Origin: Gemmatimonadaceae bacterium | Lineage (GTDB): Bacteria > Gemmatimonadota > Gemmatimonadetes > Gemmatimonadales > Gemmatimonadaceae | Length of the DNA: 11,827 bases | NCBI GenBank assembly: GCA_025357975.1 | Contig: JANYKY010000312.1 | Location: forward strand, 1 to 11,827 | Direction of reading: 5' to 3' | Shown here: positions 7,974 through 11,827 of the stretch, piece by piece | How positions within the stretch are numbered: the stretch's first letter is position 1 | How the letters are laid out: each line of letters begins with the position of its first letter | Made by a program: the position numbers and the translations under genes | The notes under the pieces: model-generated | The model's input: the letters and a program-made list of their open reading frames with translations, nothing else | Told to the model about the DNA's origin: nothing | Databases searched by the model: none

Positions 7974-8647
7974 TTCACCGTTGTCGCGCGCATCGCAGGC
8001 GTTCCGTCCGACCACGTGCGCGTGGGAATGTAAAAGGTCAGCACGGGGGAATGCGGATCTCCGGCGACGATTGGCGAGATATCCGAGCCGGCGCCCAGTG
8101 CGCTGGCATCCACACTGTGATCGTAAAAGAACATCACGTGCGGCATCCAATGCGGGTCAGTCTCGGAAAGATGCTGTTGTGGCGAAAGCATGTACGCCAT
8201 TGCTCCCGGTGCCGGCATCGGGAACTTTCGATTTGCGTAAGCCTCCTCTGTGCGCGCATTCAGCTCGGCCGTGGGAGCACCTGAGAGCGCCCAGTCTATC
8301 CGTGTGAGAGATGCCGGCAACACTGTGTGGGTCGCCTGCGGATTGAAGCAGACCGGAGCCCGTGTATGTGCATTCCAGAATTGAGGATCGCCTGGCGCCC
8401 CCGCGAATGATCGGAGCACTGCGCACGTAAATCCATTGGTGCCGTGAACCGCTTCGACATAGCCCTTTGGCGCGAGTACGAGCACAGTGGCTTTGCCGGA
8501 GATATCAGGTGGCGCCGCCGTGCGTGCGAGCGCGATTTCTGCCGCGCGATCCGAAATGAGATACGGCGCGAGGCTCGGCGCTTTTTGGGCTCCGAGTGTG
8601 GAGGCAAAGATGAGAGTTGTGATGGCGACTAACGAGTGAGTATTCAT
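7970..8647 (-). CDS. Secreted protein of unknown function between arsR and SRPBCC genes
   Basis: This 225-residue protein matches no family I can name. The frame stays open further upstream into arsR, but the ATG at 8647 is chosen because it begins a signal peptide (hydrophobic LVAITTLIFASTL, probable cleavage after LGA at residue 20) and avoids that overlap. The only upstream match to a ribosome site is a weak AGG. The mature protein has two cysteines, Cys75 (NGFTC) and Cys100 (APVCF), which could form a disulfide. It contains a beta-rich stretch ATVLVLAPKGYVEAV, a central GAMAYMLSPQQHL, and a histidine/aromatic segment HWMPHVMFFYDH (166-177) that looks like the most constrained part and could bind metal or ligand. 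It lies 23 nt after arsR and overlaps the SRPBCC start by GTGA, so it is clearly part of that operon. A periplasmic partner for a cytoplasmic SRPBCC protein is unusual. Function is unknown. Confidence 0.82.
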   Translation of the reverse strand: MNTHSLVAITTLIFASTLGAQKAPSLAPYLISDRAAEIALARTAAPPDISGKATVLVLAPKGYVEAVHGTNGFTCAVLRSFAGAPGDPQFWNAHTRAPVCFNPQATHTVLPASLTRIDWALSGAPTAELNARTEEAYANRKFPMPAPGAMAYMLSPQQHLSETDPHWMPHVMFFYDHSVDASALGAGSDISPIVAGDPHSPVLTFYIPTRTWSDGTPAMRATTVK

Positions 8648-8670
8648 GGTGGGAACCTGAGGGTGAAGGG

Positions 8671-9036
8671 TCAGGACTTCTGCTGCAGGCGAGCGATGTA
8701 TGCTTCGAGGCGGTCGAGTCGGTCGTCCCACTGCGCCCGAAACAATTCGAGATAGTTGGTGGCGTCCTGAAGCGGGGCCGCGCGAAGCGCACGCGGTCGG
8801 AACTGTGCATCGCGTCCGCGAACGACGAGGCCGGCGCGCTCCAGCACCTGGAGATGCCTCGAGATTGTCGGCTGGCTCATCTTGAAAGGTTTGGCCAATT
8901 CCGTCACGGTGAGCTCGCGTGTGCGAAGGCGGTCGAGCATCGCGCGTCGTGTCGGATCAGAGAGTGCGCCAAAGACGAGTGAGAGCCGGTCCTGGCGGGT
9001 ACGAGCAGTGTGGCGTGACCGAGTGTGTATAGCCAT
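8671..9036 (-). CDS. ArsR-family winged-helix transcriptional regulator
   Basis: This 121-residue DNA-binding protein probably represses its own operon. The winged helix spans about residues 15-90: FGALSDPTRRAMLDRL, then ELTVTELAKPF, then the recognition helix SQPTISRHLQVLERAGLV (about 54-71) and the wing. There is no cysteine anywhere, so the ELCVCDL-type metal site of ArsR/SmtB metal sensors is absent. The C-terminal half, with APLQDATNYLELFRAQWDDRLDRLEAYI-like helix content, resembles the ArsR subgroup encoded beside SRPBCC/AHSA1 proteins rather than metal sensors. ATG at 9036 is the only plausible start; no Shine-Dalgarno sequence precedes it, and a promoter -10 lies only 7 nt away, implying a leaderless mRNA. 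It heads the operon arsR, secreted protein, SRPBCC. The inducing signal is unknown. Confidence 0.92.
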   Translation of the reverse strand: MAIHTRSRHTARTRQDRLSLVFGALSDPTRRAMLDRLRTRELTVTELAKPFKMSQPTISRHLQVLERAGLVVRGRDAQFRPRALRAAPLQDATNYLELFRAQWDDRLDRLEAYIARLQQKS

Positions 9037-9050
9037 ATAGCTATATATAC
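9027..9050. promoter_or_regulatory. AT-rich palindrome over the arsR start codon, candidate ArsR operator
   Basis: ATATAGCTATAT (9035-9046) is a perfect 12-bp palindrome. It is flanked by GTATA (9027-9031) and TATAC (9046-9050), which form a wider inverted repeat. The element overlaps the end of the predicted -10 and the first codons of arsR. ArsR-family dimers bind such repeats near their own promoters, so autorepression is a reasonable inference. Part of the symmetry could simply come from the AT-rich -10. Confidence 0.45.
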
Positions 9051-9073
9051 GACAGCGACGTGCGAGTCGTCAA
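9044..9073 (-). promoter_or_regulatory. Predicted sigma-70-type promoter of arsR giving a leaderless transcript
   Basis: On the minus strand, TTGACG (9073-9068) is followed after 18 nt by TATATA (9049-9044), a near-consensus -35/-10 pair. Only seven bases (9043-9037) separate the -10 from the arsR ATG at 9036, so transcription should start at or next to the A of the start codon. The lack of any ribosome-binding sequence upstream of this ATG fits. Confidence 0.6.
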
Positions 9074-9081
9074 CCTCGGGT

Positions 9082-9115
9082 TGCGCCAACGCTTCCGTGA
9101 CTCAGCGGTGGCGCA
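9082..9115. other. Strong inverted repeat between the YCII and arsR genes
   Basis: TGCGCCA (9082-9088) pairs with TGGCGCA (9109-9115), and after one mismatch CGCT (9090-9093) pairs with AGCG (9104-9107), leaving a 10-nt loop. This is the most stable hairpin I see in the window. It sits downstream of the YCII stop (9153) and 8 nt upstream of the arsR -35. No T-tract follows on either strand, so it is either a Rho-assisted 3' end for the doxX-YCII transcript or a protein-binding site. Confidence 0.5.
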
Positions 9116-9152
9116 CAACCATATAGAATGCGGCGAGTGGCTCGAGGGTCTC

Positions 9153-9527
9153 TTACTCCGACCCTGACTCTCCTGTCTGAACCGGACGCAGCTCGCTCTC
9201 ACCCTCGAATTCGGGCCAGTGAATACGGTGAAGCTCCATGAACTCCGTTGCGAGATCGAGTGCTTCCTTGTCGGAGGCCACCTCTACGAATGCGTATCCG
9301 CCGACAATCTCCTTACTCTCGGTGAAAGGCCCGTCGACGATGTGAAGCTGTCCGCCACGAATCTGCACTTTCTTTGCCTGGCTACTGGGCTTGAGGCCTT
9401 TCGTGTCGATGATGATTCCGCTCTTCATTTTCTCGCCGACGAATTCACCCATCGCATCCATGAGTGCGGGGGGAATCGTCTTGTTGCGATAGTCTTCGGT
9501 GTGTTTGATGAGCATCAGGTAACGCAT
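9153..9527 (-). CDS. YCII-related (DGPF-type) domain protein
   Basis: This 124-residue cytoplasmic protein is a single YCII/DGPF domain of ferredoxin-like fold. Family motifs are the N-terminal MRYLMLI strand, DGPFTESKE at 65-73, and GGYAFVEV (76-83), followed by a helix and HRIHWPEFEGESELRPV. Biochemical roles in this family are mostly unknown; DGPF proteins are often encoded with ECF sigma factors, but none is in this window. A longer open frame extends upstream inside doxX and is rejected: the ATG at 9527 has AAAGGA eight bases upstream and starts exactly at the conserved strand. Its start overlaps the doxX stop as TAATG, indicating translational coupling. It is followed by a 116-bp gap and then the arsR operon on the same strand. 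Confidence 0.9.
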   Translation of the reverse strand: MRYLMLIKHTEDYRNKTIPPALMDAMGEFVGEKMKSGIIIDTKGLKPSSQAKKVQIRGGQLHIVDGPFTESKEIVGGYAFVEVASDKEALDLATEFMELHRIHWPEFEGESELRPVQTGESGSE

Positions 9528-9967
9528 TATCGTAGTCCTTTGATTTGGCGGTGAAGTAAGGTGGGGCGCTTCGGAGCGTCGGCGATCGGCTCGACGACGG
9601 TGCGCGAGTACGAGATCCAAGCGGTGAGTAATCCCAGGACGGCGGGCAAAATTGCTGCCGGGACGCCGATCGCTGGGACAGTGATCGCGGTCGCGCCGAT
9701 CATGATGATCGTCAGCCCCGCGGCCGCGAGCGGCGTCAGCCACGTGTGAACTCGGAATATGCCTGGCAAAAGTAGGCCGAGTGCGCCGAGGCCTTCGCAG
9801 GTCCCGATGAAGTGGATGAAGGCCATTGGAAGGATGATCGGCCCTTGCTGCATCTTTTCCGCGGGCAGGATGAATTTCATGGAGCCGGCGAGAAGGAAAA
9901 GCAGGGCGGTGAGGATCTGCGACGTCCAGAGGGCGCGATTCAGGGTTCTATGGTTTGGGCTCGGCAT
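9527..9967 (-). CDS. DoxX-like four-helix inner-membrane protein
   Basis: This 146-residue integral membrane protein has four predicted helices at about 13-33, 46-68, 76-96 and 101-120, the DoxX family layout. The first helix ends in LLAGSMKF, matching the GxxK-type signature often seen there, and the second carries HFIGTCEGLGALGLLLPG. The C-terminal tail is basic and probably cytoplasmic. DoxX-like proteins are linked to quinone or redox processes in some bacteria, but the role here is not established. The ATG at 9967 has GGAG seven bases upstream. Its TAA overlaps the ATG of the YCII gene, so the pair is a coupled two-gene unit. A 208-bp gap separates it from the kinase gene upstream on the same strand. 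Confidence 0.9.
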   Translation of the reverse strand: MPSPNHRTLNRALWTSQILTALLFLLAGSMKFILPAEKMQQGPIILPMAFIHFIGTCEGLGALGLLLPGIFRVHTWLTPLAAAGLTIIMIGATAITVPAIGVPAAILPAVLGLLTAWISYSRTVVEPIADAPKRPTLLHRQIKGLR

Positions 9968-10175
9968 CGTCGATCTCCGGTAGTGTCTTAGCGGCTGCCG
10001 GGACTCGATGAGCTCGAGGCGGTGCCGCCTTTCACTAGTACGTCGAACGAATTCGGGCTAAATCGACAAGGCGCAAAAAAAATTCGGTTTATTTCCGGAT
10101 TAGTGCGACGTGTACGTTCCGGCCTGGGCGTAGTTGCCACCCGTGAAACCCATCACGACATCGAGAGCCGGGATG
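9968..10175. other. Intergenic region between kinase gene and doxX
   Basis: This 208-bp region lies between the kinase stop and the doxX start and must carry the kinase 3' end and probably the doxX promoter. It contains the terminator candidate listed separately. It also has two small overlapping hairpins in the presumed doxX leader: AGGCG/CGCCT at 10030-10017 and CTCGA/TCGAG at 10018-10004. I see no -35/-10 pair I would defend. Confidence 0.45.
10075..10100 (-). terminator. Candidate intrinsic terminator of the kinase gene
   Basis: On the minus strand, ATCCGG (10100-10095) and CCGAAT (10087-10082) form a short stem with one C-A mismatch and a 7-nt loop. A run of seven further T residues (10081-10075) follows directly. 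The position, about 75 nt after the kinase stop, fits. The stem is weak, so only the T-tract placement makes this plausible. Confidence 0.4.
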
Positions 10176-11827
10176 TCAGCCTGCAGGAGTATTGGCTGAT
10201 ATCAGAGCGGTGAACCTCGGATCGCGGCGCACAGAAGCAAGGTCTGGATCGGTCATGAACCAGTCGATGTTTCTCATTCCAAGCTCCATCGCACGCTCAA
10301 GATGATCGAGCGCAAGGCCGGAGCGACCTGCAGTCGCGTGAACGCATCCTATGTTGTAAAGCATCAATGGATTATCCGGATCCGCCTGAACCGCTCGCCT
10401 TGCCCATTCTTCAGAGCGGGCAGTGTCACCGAGGTATTGCAGCTCGGCGGCGCCAAGATAGAGGGCGCGCGACTCTGCCGGATTGAGTGCAAGGGCACGC
10501 TCGGCGGCAGCAACGCCGCGTTGCGACGCGACAACGGCTTCATCCCTTCGGCCGAGGCTTCGATAGCAGTTGGCCGCGAATACAGGCGACTGATAATCGT
10601 CAACACGCAGCTCCGCCGCTCGCTCGTATAACTTGACGGCCTCATCGAGCTTTCCCTGCGCCTGAAGCGACCGCGCGTAGTACCATGCGCCTTCATACAG
10701 GTTGGAATCGAGCTCCATCGCGCGCTCGAATTCTTCCGACGCTTCGTCGAATCGACGTTGATACGTCAGCGCGAGACCGCGTGACGCATGAGCTTCGGCG
10801 AGCTCGGGATCCAGCTTGAGCGCGCGACGGCTCGCCGACTCGGCCTGTGCGAGCGCTTCGTCTCCACCGGCGTGCTCGAAAAATCTGAAGCAAGAACAAT
10901 CCGCCAGACCTGCAAACGCGAGCGCATAATCCGGATCGAGCGCGATCGCTCGGCGGTACAGATCCTCCGCCGCATCGAGCGTCTCCGCTCGTCTTTGATG
11001 AAAGAGCTGCCGACCGCGCAGATAGTATTCATATGCGCGCACACTCTGCGTCGGCACCTTCTTGATTGCCGCTTCTTCCTTTGGCGTTAGGACAACCTTG
11101 AGCGCGTTGACGATGCTCGTCGCGATCTCATCCTGAATCGCGAACACGTCCTCCATCTCGCGATCGTAACGCTCTGACCACATCTGAAAGCTCGTCGCGA
11201 CATCGATGAGCTGAGTGGATATGCGAAGACGATTGCCGGCCTTTCGCACGCTTCCCTCGAGCACCGTGTGCACCTTCAACTTTCGGCCGATCGCGCTGAT
11301 GTCGTCCTTGTTTCCCTTGAACGCGAAAGCGGATGTTCGCGACGCGACATCGAGCGCACGAATTTTGGTCAATGCATTGATGATTTCCTCACTGATGCCA
11401 TCGGTGAAGAACTCGTTCTCCGCATCTGTGCTCATGTTTGTGAACGGAAGCACGGCTATCGATCTGCGACCAGTGTCGGCGACTTCGGCCGGAATGGCCT
11501 GAGCCAGTGCGCTCGCGAATTCCGATACGGTGAGATATCTGTCGGCCGGATCGAGTGACAGGGCACGCAGCAGGACATCGGACGCGCCTGATGGTACGTT
11601 CAAGCTCGGCGCAAAACGCTTCGGGCTTTCGCTGAATCGTTTCGCTATTACGCTCTGCGGAGTGTTCGCAACGAACGGTGGACCGCCCGCGATCATTTCA
11701 TAAACGACGCAGGCGAGGCTGTACTGATCGCTCCTTCCGTCGAGATTGGTTTCGCCGCTGGCCTGCTCCGGACTCAGGTATGCGGGCGTTCCGATCGCGA
11801 CTCCGGTGCGGGTAAGGGTCTCCCCGC
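10176..11827 (-). CDS. Ser/Thr protein kinase with TolB-like domain and TPR repeats (5'-partial)
   Basis: The frame is open to the window edge, so the kinase N-lobe and catalytic loop lie outside. The visible 550 codons begin in the activation segment: GTPAYLSPEQ, then SDQYSLACVVYEM of kinase subdomain IX, ending near 11480. A TolB/FlgO-like domain follows (about 11462-11060), starting SIAVLPFTNMS and containing FFTDGISEEI and GSVRKAGNRLRISTQL. From about 11040 to 10180 there are roughly six TPR units with the typical ALxLDPxxAxA spacing. No transmembrane segment separates kinase from TolB-like domain, so the visible part appears cytosolic. Large numbers of such kinase-TolB-TPR proteins occur in Gemmatimonadota and Acidobacteriota, where they are presumed signalling scaffolds; substrates are unknown. 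It is followed by a probable terminator and an unrelated membrane-protein gene. Confidence 0.93.
   Translation of the reverse strand, partial: GETLTRTGVAIGTPAYLSPEQASGETNLDGRSDQYSLACVVYEMIAGGPPFVANTPQSVIAKRFSESPKRFAPSLNVPSGASDVLLRALSLDPADRYLTVSEFASALAQAIPAEVADTGRRSIAVLPFTNMSTDAENEFFTDGISEEIINALTKIRALDVASRTSAFAFKGNKDDISAIGRKLKVHTVLEGSVRKAGNRLRISTQLIDVATSFQMWSERYDREMEDVFAIQDEIATSIVNALKVVLTPKEEAAIKKVPTQSVRAYEYYLRGRQLFHQRRAETLDAAEDLYRRAIALDPDYALAFAGLADCSCFRFFEHAGGDEALAQAESASRRALKLDPELAEAHASRGLALTYQRRFDEASEEFERAMELDSNLYEGAWYYARSLQAQGKLDEAVKLYERAAELRVDDYQSPVFAANCYRSLGRRDEAVVASQRGVAAAERALALNPAESRALYLGAAELQYLGDTARSEEWARRAVQADPDNPLMLYNIGCVHATAGRSGLALDHLERAMELGMRNIDWFMTDPDLASVRRDPRFTALISANTPAG

Noticed and set aside
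7974..8150. N-terminal extension of the SRPBCC protein (start at 8150)
   Set aside because: The extra residues overlap the end of the upstream gene in another frame, are Arg-rich and lack family homology; the GTG at 7973 gives the normal length.
7762..8307. Plus-strand 181-codon frame over the SRPBCC and secreted-protein genes
   Set aside because: It has no recognisable domain and is antisense to two coupled genes with family or signal-peptide support.
8648..8731. N-terminal extension of the secreted protein (start at 8731)
   Set aside because: It would overlap arsR and bury the signal peptide; the ATG at 8647 exposes it.
9528..9743. N-terminal extension of the YCII protein (start at 9743)
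   Set aside because: The extension is shadow sequence inside doxX; the ATG at 9527 has a good ribosome site and begins the conserved fold.
1..11827. Mobile element, CRISPR array or defence cassette
   Set aside because: No transposase, integrase, terminal repeats, regular direct repeats or known defence domains were seen on either strand.

Overview
The window looks like an ordinary chromosomal segment of a Gram-negative, moderately GC-rich bacterium. The genes point to the outer-membrane-bearing soil phyla, with Gemmatimonadota most likely and Acidobacteriota the main alternative. The clues are a Ser/Thr kinase fused to a TolB-like domain and TPRs, a secreted oligopeptidase B relative, an OmpA-type lipoprotein, and an ArsR/SRPBCC/YCII/DoxX neighbourhood. 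This assignment is inferred from gene content only. No tRNA, rRNA, CRISPR array, insertion sequence or phage gene was seen, and no gene-free stretch exceeds about 210 bases.

Left part (1-5088, + strand) encodes four envelope or exported proteins in tandem: an unrecognised beta-rich protein cut by the window start; an OmpA-family lipoprotein 20 nt downstream; a signal-peptide-bearing S9A prolyl oligopeptidase with an intact Ser551/Asp636/His671 triad but altered specificity residues; and a small unrecognised secreted protein. The close spacing suggests at least the first two or three share a transcript. This block runs convergently into the next gene across a short intergenic region with a hairpin.

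Middle part (5204-7351, - strand) is one long gene for a fused alpha-beta NDP-forming acyl-CoA synthetase (ADP-forming acetate-CoA ligase type) with both expected phosphohistidines.

Right part (7506-10175, - strand) holds two small translationally coupled modules. Upstream is doxX-YCII (TAATG overlap). Downstream is arsR, then an unknown secreted protein, then an SRPBCC/AHSA1 protein (GTGA overlap). The arsR gene has a readable promoter (TTGACG, 18 nt, TATATA) whose -10 lies only 7 nt from the ATG. This predicts a leaderless transcript, and a palindrome over the -10/start region is a candidate autoregulatory operator. The window ends inside a kinase-TolB-TPR protein on the - strand.

The most interesting items are the arsR control region, the unknown secreted protein between ArsR and SRPBCC, the loss of two acidic specificity residues in the oligopeptidase, and the unknown protein paired with the OmpA lipoprotein. 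I did not find convincing evidence for a wholly new system.
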